64,000 nt of DNA, taken from assembly GCA_017591395.1 (NCBI GenBank), contig WEDG01002878.1, positions 273,119-337,118 of the forward strand. Direction: 5' to 3'. Position 1 is the first letter of the stretch, and each line of letters starts with the position of its first letter. Source of the DNA: Schistocephalus solidus (taxonomy: Eukaryota > Platyhelminthes > Cestoda > Diphyllobothriidea > Diphyllobothriidae). Position numbers and translations under genes: made by a program. Below, piece by piece: positions 53,601 through 64,000 of this stretch. The notes under the pieces were generated by a model, which searched no databases, was not told the origin of the DNA, and saw nothing but the letters and a program-made list of their open reading frames with translations.

Positions 53601-56600
53601 GCATTCAAAAGCGGACATCCTGGGTTGACGAAAATATTTTTTGGTTATGCGGCAAGGGAATCAATACTAAGATTTCACCCAAGTAATAATTCATAATCGA
53701 AAACGTGTTTCACGCGATCGGTGCTCGAGCCAATCTTTTCCATGAAAGTACTTGTAGCCCGTACGAAAACTCGTCCGATACTAATTAAATGTTTTTACTT
53801 AGTCTGTTTCTTCCAATATTTGTGTTTGTACAATTAAATTCATCTTGTGAGTTCGTGCCTTTTCCATGTCACCGAAACGAAAGCAGGCACCAATCAAGAA
53901 AATTGACGAAAGATCGGAAGATCATCCTGTGGTTAGATTTACTTTGCTCATCCGACTGAGGCAGCAGACCATCTAATTTATCAGACATCCTCTTCACGTG
54001 CACATCCGCTTAACAACTATATCGTTCCGTAGGTTGTTTGCGCATCAGTGTCTTGCAGTAACTACTTCTCGGGAAGGCTATTACTTTTATTTTTTCATTA
54101 AAACAACACCATCAGAATTCATTTAACGATAATTTTTGGACAGTAAAGAACCAGTTCGTGATATGGTCCGCTAAACGATCTTTAATATACGTTTGCGAGT
54201 TACTGAACCACCAGTTTCCCATTCCAGAATTCGCAATATAATGCCAGTCTGCATTCTTTTGCATGTCCCGAAGGAATTTAAAAAATAGAGGCACAGAAAA
54301 GAGCCGAACAAAACCGTTCCTTTGTTGTATTTTTATATTTGTTCTGCTGCTATAACACTACGTCAGGCTTCCACTTATACTGGCTTTGCATGGGACAGCA
54401 AATAGTGAGGGAGTTCGGAAGCAACCCACCTTATTGATTTATTTATGTAACATGGCTACCCAAAAGTTCTTTTGAAACTTGATTTTGTGGTATAGATTGC
54501 TTCTTGACATCCAAAGATTCCCTAGATAACAACATTTTGAGCGTTTCCAACATCGCCTTTATTTTGATCATTTGACGCATGTTCGACACCGGCGTATATT
54601 CAGCATCTAAAAGGTTTTTTCCCACTAGATAACTGAAAATGTGACATTTGCAACGAAGCGCTTTGGCCTGTGCCCTATCTTCAATGTCGCTGTAACTCGT
54701 CTCGTCATTATGTAGCGCTTAAAAACAGAAAAATACGTATACCTCATTTCGTTTTCTTAGTTCCCTTCTTTTATTGCTTTCCAGAAACTAGGTTGAGATT
54801 ATGACATTTGACGAGAAAGTCACGTAAAGCTGTGGTTTTACGGATTTGAGGAACACGCAAGGACAATCTAGATGCTCCCGGAATAAACTTAACGCATCCA
54901 TTACCGCACATAATTGTCTTGCTCAAAGTCGAGAATTACATTTTGCTTATCCGTTTCTTGTTAGTAACTGATCACGTCGCTTGTTTACTATTGAATATAA
55001 GTAAGTAAACCCTCTAAAATTTTCAGATTACATTTTAATTGTTCACACGATTAAATCACGAGAACTCTACATTTAGCAGTAACAAGACGTTAAACAGAAA
55101 CCCAAACAGGCGTGCGATTGATCTTCTTTTACATACAGTGGCACCACTGGTAGGGCGAGGGGGCTGTAGCCATTCCAAGGTATCCAAAATTGCACCTGAA
55201 AAAGTTTAACTTTTGTACGCTACATGAGGTACCTTGTTTCGCGTAAATTTATTCCTGTGTTTTCGCTTATACAACAGGTCGTGTTTGCAATGATTTTTGG
55301 TGGCAGTACTCTTGGACAGTCGTTTCAGCAGTTCGATCACTTCAATGCTGCCAAGGTTGCGGCAGCCGAAATTTATGAAACCATTGACCGGGTAAACTAT
55401 TATTCATGTTACTTTCCTCCCTGAAAAGTTGTCTGGCAATGTTGTTTTCAAAGCATTCATGCGGAAAAGCTTCCCTTGAAGTTGCACACATTAATCGAGC
55501 TTGCCGGTATTCTACCGTGTTTTTCAGATTCCGCCTATAGACAAGCGGACGCCCGGAAAAATTATTGAGAAACTGTCTGGTGAAATCGTTTTCAGAAATG
55601 TCTGTTTTGAGTACCCATTGCGGAAGGATGTCAAGGTAGAAATCCTACACTGATTAACTCTCTTCAGATTCTCCAAGACTTTAATTTGACTATCCGGAGC
55701 GGGCAGACCGTAGCCATCGTAGGACCCAGTGGTTCAGGGAAAAGCACGGTCATTCAATTAATTCAAAGATTTTATGATCCGAGTAGAGGAGAGGTAGGTC
55801 CTGACTACCCGGAGTTTGTTTATCGTTTTCTTTGCTTGTCAAGATTGAAGTTGATAGAACGGATATTCGAGAGCTGGATCTGAAGTGGTTTAGATCTCAA
55901 CTCGGCGTTGTCTCACAAGAACCCGTCCTCTTTGCCGGTACGGTCTCGGAAAACATTAGACTGGGCAAACTTGATGCCACCCAGGAAGAAATTGAAGCTG
56001 CAGCCAAGCTTTCGGGAGCACATGAATTTGTGATGAGGCTTCCTGAGGTATGTAGTGCAAATCAACTCCCCTTCATTTTGACCCTCTTAACGATGACAAC
56101 TTGCAATGCCTCTAATCTCCGATTGCTGAGGACAAAACTTGAATTTCTCTCTCTCTCTGAAGTCAGCAGTTTTATATGCACACTTTAGGCTTACGAGACG
56201 TTTATTGCTGAGGGCGGTGGCGGCCTTTCCGGTGGACAGAAACAGCGCATCGCTATTGCTCGTGCCCTGATTCGTAATCCTCGAATTCTCCTTCTGGATG
56301 AAGCCACCTCAGCCCTCGACACTCGCTCGGAGGCGGCCGTGCAAAAGGCCCTGGAGAACGCCAGGGTCGGCCGCACAGTGGTTATCGTGGCCCACCGGCT
56401 TTCAACTGTTCGGGATGCTGACGTTATCATGGTGGTTGACGGTGGTGTGATCAAGGAATCTGGAAATCACTCCGAGTTGGTGAAAATGAATGGAATCTAC
56501 GCGAAACTTGTTAGAAAGTCTGTACGTATTTGAGAGGGTCACTTATTCAGACTTAGGATACAATGGCTATTCCACCGAAGTAGCTTTTTGGCAACATTAA

Positions 56601-59600
56601 CTTACCAAAGTCGATTTTGAATTTTTGCAGGACGAAGAGACCTCAGGTGAGGTCGAAGATGAAGCCGTGGAAGAGAGTGATGAGGAGTCAATGGAAATAA
56701 GACACCGTGTTCACAAACAGGTGAGATATATTTCTGTATCCCTTTTTCCCAACTTGAACGCAGTTATATCTACATCGCTCTGCAGTTTACTTGAGGTTAT
56801 ATGTTTCTATGAGGATTCTGTCTTGAATTGGAAAAAAACTCAAAATACTCCTTTGGATAAAACCCAAGCTTTTGGGATGTTGTTACAGAACGTCACTGAG
56901 ATCAGCATCCAAGACACTTTTAAAACCGCTGGGAGGGAAACTTTTTGACTCTCTCAGTCATACACTCCCCGCACCTTGTCAGTAAGTGTAGATAAAAACA
57001 GAATGTTTAGGCCTTCGCCAAAGACATCATTCCCAACTGCCTTTTTCTATAACCCCAGCCCCTGTTCGCCGCAGTCGAACAGTTTTGAGAACGCTCGTAG
57101 GACACAAGAGGCAACTATCAGCAATGTAGACACAGTTCCCACGTACCCCCGTTGCGTTCATGCTCGAATTGCGTATAGACCCACCTAATCACCAAATATC
57201 TCATGGTTTAACTAGCGAACCGGTATCAGGAGTCCCGTTCAACACCCGTACTGTCGGTTCTTCATGCCTGCACATTCAGTCCCCACATCGGCCTAGAAGG
57301 ATGCTTGAAACAAAACTCGGCACTTGTACATTCACCTTTCACGCAAAAATCCTGTGGTGAGACTTATTAACGGCCGAAGTACGAGGTGGGCGTAAATATT
57401 TAATTGTGGCACACGCTAGACGGAGGCTTTATCCTTTTCAACCGCAACACCCAGTCTAACCACCGGTCATCCGAAATGTATAAACAGGTCATCGCCGTAA
57501 TAAATCTTACGCATTCAGCACTATTGTGAGGCGCTGAAAGCTGCGACTCGGAAAGGCAACAGTTGAGGTTATAACCTGGTGCTCGCCCTGAAACGTGGGT
57601 CAGACTACGATGGCTTCTTCTTTCAGTAGTACGTAGAACAGCTCTCCTTGATAAGGATCTTGGATTACCTCTTTGTAAACGGACTTGTGTGGGGTTAGGG
57701 TGCAGGGCGTACACATAGCCTTGGCTTCAGCACCGTTGGCCACTCGGCACATGAGCACCTCCAGTCGTCTTTCCTCTTCTTGTCATTGGTGCCTGTTGGG
57801 TACGGAACGGAAGTTTGTTGTGGATGCTGCAGAAGTCTGTTTCACTATGAGAAGGGGTCATACGCAATCCACTACTACAGCCTCCTCGTAAGAGTGGTGA
57901 GCCTTGCCGCTTGCGACGGTCAAGCAGTGTGGTAGGTCTACAGGGATTACTAAAATTTCACGACTTCTGAGGTGATTTTACAGCAGATTTTTATTGAAAC
58001 TCTCTTAGCAGTTCTAAACGTTGTGTCTGCTTTATGTTTTTCAGGGTGACGACGAATACGATAAGCGAAGTGTTGTTTCATTCAAATCACTGAGCACTGT
58101 TTCATCAACTGTTTCGGTAAGAACTTTGCTCTTGCTAACAAATTAGGCTACCTTTTATTTGAAATGATCCTTTTCTGGGCTTAACTACTAGTAAAATACT
58201 TGTGTTTTTAATTTTTTGGACTTTGTAGGTTCTGGAACCCAAAATATCTGCTACCAAAGAGGTTCTTCGTCTGAACAAACCCGAAAAAGTGTTCCTCATT
58301 TTTGGTGTTCTTATGGCCGTCGTTAATGGAATTATAAATACCCTTTTTCCGATCATGTATGCTGAAATGTACGATGTAAGTCAAAAACTTTCAAGCTTTT
58401 TTTCCCATTCAAGACTAAATAAAAAAACTACATCACATTTATTGATGCAAATTTAGAGAAGTATTTATGCCAGGCGCGATTCGTTCATGGAAAATGTATG
58501 CCCGTAGATTGGGGTCCGATTTGGATTCTCTGCCACCTTGGAAATTTGCAATGTTGAATGCTGAACTTTTCGGCGTAGGGCCGCTGGACGGCAGCGACCA
58601 ACACCGCAGAACAGAATTTTTTTACCCAGCCGGGGAATACTGGTTTCCACACTTGGCTATGAAACGACCGATAAGTTGTTTATGATCTGTAGTGGTATGT
58701 CATCTTCGGCGCTGGGCAGTTCGCAATTTTGTTGATTTTGCGATTGGTAGGCATCTGATGCTTGAGTCTGCACAGGCATGTACACTTTACTTATCCCAAA
58801 TAATTTATCCGACGGTGCAGCTATGTTTCACCTACTGGTTAGCATCTCTGACGGTCGTGGTAAGTTCTTTAAATATTTCGTTCCCACTACATTCGCTGAT
58901 TAAAGATGTTCGATAGCTAAAGTCGGAAATTTGGGGCTTCAAGGAAAATGCAGTAACCTTTGCTGGGGGGAGGGCTAGAGTCAATCAGCGCGAATCAAAA
59001 TAACGTCTTCTGTCAGCCATGTTTCCTTTGTCGGACTGCTGAGCCACTTTTGCCGTAAATGCAAATAATTTGTGAGGGTGCGGAGATCATTGTCTAAGGT
59101 GCCTCTTGAGGTGACTGTCTTTCGACTACTGGAGCTTTTGGGGGCTCATCTTTGAACGTGGGGGCAGATCAAAAGAACGGCTACGATGTCGTATACTGCC
59201 ATATCTAAGGGCTTAGACTTTCATGCCCTACTTTGGTCATTTCAATCAACGGCTTTACTCTCATAGATTTTTGTTTATTTGCGGATTTCCTGTTTTCTCA
59301 ATGTTGCACTATTCATCGGTCGTGGGGATTTAACTCCGAAGATCAATGCTTGCTGTCTCACAAATTACGGTATTCCTTAATGGAAATTTCCATTGACGAT
59401 TTTTACTAAGAGAATAAGCCAACCTTCGTGAACCATATTGGGAAGTTCCATGCAATTGACATCTTTTAACCTTTTAAAACTGCAGATCTTCCAAGACCCT
59501 GATTCACAGAACCAACTTGACAGAACAATCGTTTTGGCCATACTCTTGCTTGTGCTAGCTGTTTTTCGAGTTGCTGCCACCACATTCGGGGTAAGTTTAC

Positions 59601-61633
59601 ACGTGCGGGCTATTCAAAACTAGAATTTAAAGCCATGTGACGATAGTTTTTTTCTGATGCGCAATTTAGGGCTACTGTATGGGCGTTGCGGGCGAAAGGC
59701 TAACGAAGCGCTGCCGGAGTCTTCTCTTTCGGGCCATACTCAATCAGGTAATTACACTGTATGACACTCGTGTACATCAACCCCGAGCAGCCCCCATTTC
59801 TGTTAAAAGCCAATCTTTTGTGTGGAAACCAGGTCTTGTGTGGCACGCGTAGACGAGCTGTTTGCCTTTGTCAGCCGCAACGCTTGAAACCGCCTCTAGT
59901 CATCCTGACCTGGATTCGCCATCGAATTTGGAAGAGAGATTTGCTGCACAGGCCTGTCTCACTATAAACTTACTGATGTGCAAACCACCGCTGCCGCGCA
60001 CCCAGTCTGCGATACAAACGGCAGATGTCGTCGCTTGTGACGGTCGGACTTTCATCAACTAAAATCGCCGCACCAAAGCCTCCTTAGCTCCCTATGGTTC
60101 TTCGCAGTCAGTCGGTCCCTTGTAACCTTTACTTCTCTTATTAGAATACTGCCTATGACCGACACTGGAGATAGAGGGCTCACAGGCTGAAACTGTGTGT
60201 CCCAAGACAGGATCGAGCAGCCACCCACAGAATTTGCGCCAGATTCTCCACCCACCTGGTAGGCGGTGGACACGCTTGGCAGTTCTTCCAAATTTGTATC
60301 TATTCCCTGTAGTTCAATACGTTTTCTTGATTTTGGTTGCATGCTTTTATATATTTCTGAAGGCTAAAATTATGGACTATGCCAGGTTTGTCTTTTTGAA
60401 TCTTAGTGTTCATGAACACGATCCAGCAGGTGGATAGGATTCGTGGAAAAAGGATGTGACGATTTAAAAATCCTTCCTGTATTGGATATTGAGAAAAAGG
60501 AATGGAGCAACTTGTCTGCAGAGTAGTTTTTAGAAGCCAGTTTGAGATTAGGCTCAATGGAGTGTCCATTCAGAAGGATCGCTACTCCCTCAGAATCCTT
60601 CCTTGACGTAGTCCCTTAGACGGCTTCCCAGTCCCAATATGTGAACCCAAAGCTCAGAAGGTCAATGCTCTTAAGAAATGCACTTTACTTGTTGTCGAAG
60701 GTGTCAGATATTGTTCTGCTTCTTTGTAGGAGGTCGGATGGTTTGACGCTACCGAAAACCAACCAGGCATTCTGACTGGCATACTGGCTGCCGATGTACC
60801 CATGCTCCAAAATATATCCGGAAGACGCCTGAGTTCAATGCTTGAAACGGCCGTTCTTATCATCGGCTCACTTATAGTAGCCTTTGTCTTCAGCTGGCAG
60901 ATAGCCCTCGTCGCGCTGGCCTTCTTTCCTGTCCTCATGATTGCTGGCGCCTTCCAGGTAACCTAGAGATCCGTATTTTCAAATGAAATCTTTCCAACAT
61001 CAGCTTTTTTGATTTTTCAATACACAAACGAATGAAGTCCCTCAAAATGCTTTGTTGCCCCAAAACTTTGCTTGCAGTTACTTTGGGACGGGTGTTTTAT
61101 CGAATATGCTCCTTTTTGCAATTTGATCCACTGGGACTGCAGCCGAACGCGTTTGGTGCGCACACCAGTAATGTAATGGTGCCTGCGTGGCTTAGACGCA
61201 AACAAATTTACCATCATATATCCTCTCGAGTTGTCCGGGTAACCATGGGTTATTTCCTCTGAGGTTTTATATGAATGTTCAAGCATCTTAGATTAACGCC
61301 TTTCATACAATTTAGTCGAGGACATTTTCTGAGTCTTCCGCCGTTTTTGTAGGAAACTTGTGGCGATATCAGGGAAGATCTCCGCTCGTTTCAGAACTCT
61401 CCTACAAACGTTTCTTCTGTAACTATATTATACGTCTTTTTCATGAGAGTCTGGTGGAACCTGATTTATGATGTATTTTAGATGAAACAATGGACCGGCG
61501 ACACTCAACAAGCAAATGTTAAGGGTGCAGGACTTGCCCATGAGACGCTATCAAATGCCCGAACTGTCTTCAGCCTTGGTATTGAAGAGCATTTCTGTAA
61601 TCGTTACGCCGACGAGGCCTTAGTGCGAACAAA
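50647..61633 (+). CDS. P-glycoprotein-type ABC transporter (ABCB family), 3' end beyond the window
   Basis: A full-type ABC exporter that should use ATP to pump lipophilic compounds across the membrane. Sixteen exons chain in phase with GT-AG introns: 50,647-50,705; 50,743-51,097; 51,973-52,405; 52,715-52,821; 55,278-55,391; 55,528-55,635; 55,668-55,793; 55,844-56,047; 56,189-56,521; 56,631-56,720; 58,045-58,116; 58,229-58,375; 59,486-59,590; 59,670-59,747; 60,730-60,957; 61,482-61,633. This gives about 903 codons: short N-terminus, TMD1, NBD1, acidic linker, first part of TMD2. Family proteins have about 1,250-1,300 residues, so the rest of TMD2 and NBD2 lie to the right. The start ATG follows GCC and opens [19 protein letters not shown]. 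Exon 2 could instead begin at 50,731, also in frame. No disabling mutation is seen. Confidence 0.9.
50706..50742 (+). other. 37-nt micro-intron 1 of the ABC transporter
   Basis: Donor GTAAAA and acceptor TATTTAG. An alternative acceptor at TTTTTTAG gives a 25-nt intron and adds four codons. Very short 5' introns are known in flatworm genes. Confidence 0.6.
50743..52821 (+). other. TMD1-coding exons 2-4 of the ABC transporter
   Basis: Exon 2 encodes the first membrane helices ([20 protein letters not shown], then [13 protein letters not shown]) and ends [12 protein letters not shown]. Exon 3 begins [20 protein letters not shown], matching the intracellular loop of P-glycoproteins (R-Q-D/E-V-x-WFD), and continues with [31 protein letters not shown] and [16 protein letters not shown]. 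Exon 4 encodes [20 protein letters not shown], the helix-5/6 region. Exon phases are 0, 1 and 0. Confidence 0.88.
52822..55277 (+). other. Long intron 4 of the ABC transporter (2.46 kb)
   Basis: Bounded by TTG|GTGCGT and CAACAG|GTCGTG. Only short random open readings occur inside; I recognise no gene or repeat. Confidence 0.75.
55528..56521 (+). other. NBD1-coding exons 6-9 of the ABC transporter
   Basis: The first nucleotide-binding domain is complete and canonical. Exon 6 has the A-loop region ([15 protein letters not shown]). Exon 7 has the Walker A motif [10 protein letters not shown]. Exon 8 has the Q-loop [15 protein letters not shown]. Exon 9 has the ABC signature LSGGQKQR, Walker [13 protein letters not shown] and the H-loop AHRLST. 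Introns 6, 7 and 8 are 32, 50 and 141 nt. All ATP-contacting residues expected from the family are present, so this half should bind and hydrolyse ATP. Confidence 0.93.
56631..58116 (+). other. Linker-coding exons 10-11 of the ABC transporter and the intron between them
   Basis: Exon 10 encodes an acidic [20 protein letters not shown] segment, and exon 11 a Ser-rich [16 protein letters not shown] segment. They join NBD1 to TMD2; in P-glycoproteins this linker is phosphorylated, and the serines here could serve the same role (inference). The 1.3-kb intron 10 (56,721-58,044) shows no recognisable gene. Confidence 0.8.
58229..61633 (+). other. TMD2-coding exons 12-16 of the ABC transporter
   Basis: Exon 12 has [20 protein letters not shown] and the helix-7 region. 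Exon 13 has [20 protein letters not shown]. Exon 14 has [20 protein letters not shown]. Exon 15 begins [20 protein letters not shown] and continues through helices 9-10. Exon 16 has [20 protein letters not shown], which matches the G-x-x-x-E-x-x-x-N-x-RTV-x-SL pattern of the family. Exon 16 ends in phase 2 at ACAAA|GTAAAT; the next exon is outside the window. Confidence 0.88.
59748..60729 (+). other. Intron 14 of the ABC transporter
   Basis: About 980 bp with no gene, RNA or repeat I recognise. Short open readings on both strands look random. Confidence 0.6.
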
Positions 61634-61750
61634 GTAAATCTTTTCCAATTTCCACTGTGTGTCTCTGGTTGGATGCTTTGTCCTTCCGTTGAAAGTTCTT
61701 CATTTTATATTCTAAATTTGGCAAAGCAGCTCATTTGGCACTCCTTCTTT

Positions 61751-61753
<3 letters not shown>

Positions 61754-61786
<33 letters not shown>
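61754..61786. repeat. (TA)n microsatellite
   Basis: About 33 bp of uninterrupted TA repeats at the left edge of the SINE array, followed by TGATAGTGTGTGGCTC, which starts the repeat unit. Confidence 0.95.
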
Positions 61787-61789
<3 letters not shown>

Positions 61790-62233
61790 AGTGTGTGGCT
61801 CACCGATCTGCTTAAGGAACATTTATGTTCCGTTGTGCCCTGGAAATCAGACTAGAGTCCTCACAGGTGGTCGCATAGCGACGTGTAGCATATGTTGATA
61901 ATGTGGAAGAAGACCGGAATGACCATTTCTGGCTTATTAGCCGTCATCAGCGTTTGTCTGAATTACCAAAGGTCGCGGGTTCGAATCCCAGGTGTTCCAC
62001 ACATGGGATTGGGTATGACTGGCTGATGACGGCTAATAATCCAGAAATGGCAATTCCGGTCTCCCTTGTCTTTTGTCGGTTCCACTCTATCATATGCTAC
62101 ACGTCGCTATGCGACCGCCTGTGAGGGCTCTAATGTGAGCTCCAGGGCACAACGGAACATACATGTTCCTCAAAGCAGATCGGTGAGCACGCACTCTTTC
62201 ATCATATTCCCGATCGCAACCGACAAAAGCAAC

Positions 62234-62305
62234 GAGCCCGTGGCTCAATGGTAGAAGCTGTTCGACTCAAATACCAAAGGTCGGGTTGAATCCAGGTGTT
62301 CACAC
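62234..62305 (+). other. tRNA-like SINE head, plus strand
   Basis: Starts GAGCCCGTGGCTCAATGGTA (D-arm and box A). The box B part reads GGTCGGGTTGAATCCAGG, missing two bases relative to other copies. It cannot fold as a full tRNA. Confidence 0.7.
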
Positions 62306-62379
62306 TGGATTGATGACGATGACGGCAATAAGCCAGAAACGGCCATTCCGGTCTCCTTGTCTTTGTGTTCCACTCTATC

Positions 62380-62402
62380 ATATATATATATATATATATA
62401 TG
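62380..62402. repeat. Second (TA)n microsatellite
   Basis: About 22 bp of TA repeats between CACTCTATCA and GTTGATAATTTGG, at the change from plus to minus SINE units. Confidence 0.9.
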
Positions 62403-62414
62403 TTGATAATTTGG

Positions 62415-62565
62415 AACCCAACAACCCCACACCAACAAACCACCAACCACAAAACCACCACCACACCCCCACCAACAACCACCAACACAAAAAACCACAA
62501 AACAAACCAACACCAACCACCAACACCAAACACCACAACCCACCAACAACCCACCAACCACCCAC
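62415..62565. repeat. 151-nt tract of only A and C
   Basis: No G or T occurs on the plus strand from 62,415 to 62,565; CCACCAAC-like words dominate without a fixed period. It sits at the turning point of the inverted SINE array. Confidence 0.9.
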
Positions 62566-62752
62566 GGGAATAGATGATATTGGCTCACGATCGAGGAACA
62601 TTTATGTTCCGTTGTATGGAACTCAGACAAGTACTCACAGGCAGTCATACGACGTGTACATATGTTGATAATTTGGAACCGACAAAGACAAGGGGCCGGA
62701 ATGGCCATTTCTGGCATTAGCCGTCATCAGCCAGTCCTACCCAATCCCAGAG

Positions 62753-62827
62753 TGTGGAACACCTGGGATTCGAACCCGCGACCTTTGGTATTTGAGTCGA
62801 ACGCTCTACCATTGAGCCACGGGCTCG
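62753..62827 (-). other. tRNA-like SINE head, minus strand
   Basis: The cleanest copy: read on the minus strand it begins GAGCCCGTGGCTCAATGGTA, has GCTC/GAGC pairing in the D-arm and GGGTTCGAATCCC in the T-arm. The anticodon stem and acceptor stem do not pair, so I call it a SINE promoter and not a tRNA gene. Confidence 0.75.
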
Positions 62828-64000
62828 TTGCTGTCGGTTGCGATCGGGAATATGATGATAGTGTGTGGCTCACCGATCTGCTTTAAGGAACATTTATGTT
62901 CCGTTGTGCCCTGGAACTCAGACTAGAGTACTCACAGGCAGTCGCATAGCGACGTGTAGCATATGTTGATAATTTGGAACCGACAAAGACAAGGGAGACC
63001 GGAATGGCCATTTCTAGGTTATTAGCCGTCATCAGCCAGTCATACCCAATCCCAGAGTGTGGAACACCTGGGATTTCGAACCCGCGACCTTTGGTATTTG
63101 AGTCGAGCAGCTCTACCATTGAGCCACGGGCTCGTTGCTGTCGGTTGCGATCGGGAATATGATGATAGTGTGTGGCTCACCGATCTGCTTAAGGAACATT
63201 TATGTTCGTTGCGCCCTGGAACTCAGACTACGAGTACTCACAGGCAGTCGCATGGCGACGTGTGGCATATGTTGGTAATTTGGAACCGACAAAGACAAAG
63301 GGAGACCGGAATGGCCATTTCTGGCTTAGTAGCCGTCATCAGCCAGTCATGTACCAATCCCAAAGTGTGGAGACACCTGGGATTCGAACCCACGACCTTT
63401 GGTATTTGAGTCGAACTGTCTACCACCATTGAGCCACGCGCTCGTTGCTGTCGGTTGCGATCCGAGGAATATGATGATAGTGTGTGGCTCACCGATCTGC
63501 TTAAAGGAACGTATGTTCCGTTGTGCCCTGGAACTCCAGACGTCAAATTGCTCACAGGCGGTCGCATGGCGACGTGCAGCACTCGCTGTTGACAATTTGG
63601 AACCGACAAAGAGAGACAAGGGAGAACCGGAATGGCCATTTCTGGCGCTTATTGGCCGTCATCGAGACGGTCATACCCAATCCCAAAGTGTGGAACACTG
63701 CAGGATTCGAACCCACGACCTTTGGTATTTGGGTCGGAGCGCTCTACCGTTGAGCCACGAGGCTCGTTGCTTTTGTCGGTTGCGATCGGGAATATATGAT
63801 GATGATGTGTGTGTGGCTCCGCCGATCTTAGCTTAGGAAACATTTATGTTCCGTTTGTGCCCTGGAACTCAGATCTAGAGTATACAGGCAGTCGTCATAG
63901 CGACGTGTAGCAGCATATGTTGATAATTTGGAACCGACGAGACAAAGGGGAGACCGGAATGGCCCGTTTCTACGAAGCTGTTAGCCGTCATCGGCCAGTC

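Larger units (their letters stand above)
61780..64000. repeat. Array of tRNA-derived SINE units in the last intron
   Basis: About six units share the segments GATAGTGTGTGGCTCACCGA, AGGAACATTTATGTTCCG, GTCGCATAGCGACGTG, GGAACCGACAAAGACAAG, and a tRNA-like head. Heads read plus at 61,976 (3' part only) and 62,234-62,305, and minus at about 62,753-62,827, 63,056-63,134, 63,364-63,444 and 63,684-63,766. The minus units are in tandem with spacings of 307, 310 and 321 bp. Box A-like TGGCTCAATGGTAGAGC and box B-like GGGTTCGAATCCC are kept, but the acceptor and anticodon stems do not pair. The array runs off the window. Confidence 0.85.

Noticed and set aside
62286..62668. Pro/Thr-rich proteins encoded by the A/C tract
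   Set aside because: A tract without G or T on one strand is open in several frames by composition alone.
62753..62827. Functional tRNA gene
   Set aside because: Box A and B are good, but the acceptor and anticodon stems do not pair and the segment is part of a ~310-bp repeated unit.

Overview
The window looks like nuclear DNA of a parasitic flatworm, most likely a diphyllobothriidean tapeworm (Schistocephalus / Spirometra / Dibothriocephalus group). I infer this from protein style alone: an endonuclease-RT LINE with C-terminal C2H2 fingers, CR1-like LINEs and Ty3/gypsy elements of types I know from these genomes, a tRNA-derived SINE, very short introns (34-56 nt) beside long ones, and a P-glycoprotein gene. 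No database search was run. Most of the first 50 kb is transposon sequence, much of it nested and decayed.

Layout. 1-14,367: one CR1-like LINE (+) split by two copies of an endonuclease-RT-zinc-finger LINE ('ERZ'). Copy A (-) fills 1,624-6,889 with a 9-bp target duplication. Copy B (+) fills 8,185-14,149 with an 11-bp duplication. 14,780-16,560: minus-strand CR1-like fragment. 16,620-19,760: decayed Ty3/gypsy pol (+). 20,100-29,180: CR1-like fragments, a tRNA-like SINE head, and a second LINE family that is itself interrupted by a CR1-like copy. 30,340-31,330: diverged ~507-bp tandem repeat. 31,356-34,406 (-): a candidate two-gene unit, a five-exon DUF4806-like gene next to a ~650-codon transposase-like gene. 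34,586-40,889: gypsy element 1 (-) with three LTRs. 41,021-42,410: internally deleted gypsy element 2a. 43,052-48,445: nearly full gypsy element 2b (+). 48,980-49,930: decayed CR1-like RT.

50,647 to beyond the window (+): the one clear host gene, an ABCB/P-glycoprotein-type transporter. Sixteen exons can be chained in phase (about 903 codons): TMD1, NBD1, an acidic linker and the first half of TMD2. The second nucleotide-binding domain lies past the window. The intron after exon 16 holds an array of tRNA-derived SINE units (61,780-64,000), first plus then minus, around an AT microsatellite and a 151-nt tract of only A and C. Irregular 1-2 nt insertions accumulate towards the right end, which suggests unpolished long-read sequence.

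The strongest leads are the DUF4806/transposase pair, the nested LINEs with exact target duplications, the mosaic LTRs of gypsy 2a/2b, and a VE-x2-(V/L)E(V/I)P(P/S)EGG motif in the tail of two gypsy families with unlike LTRs.
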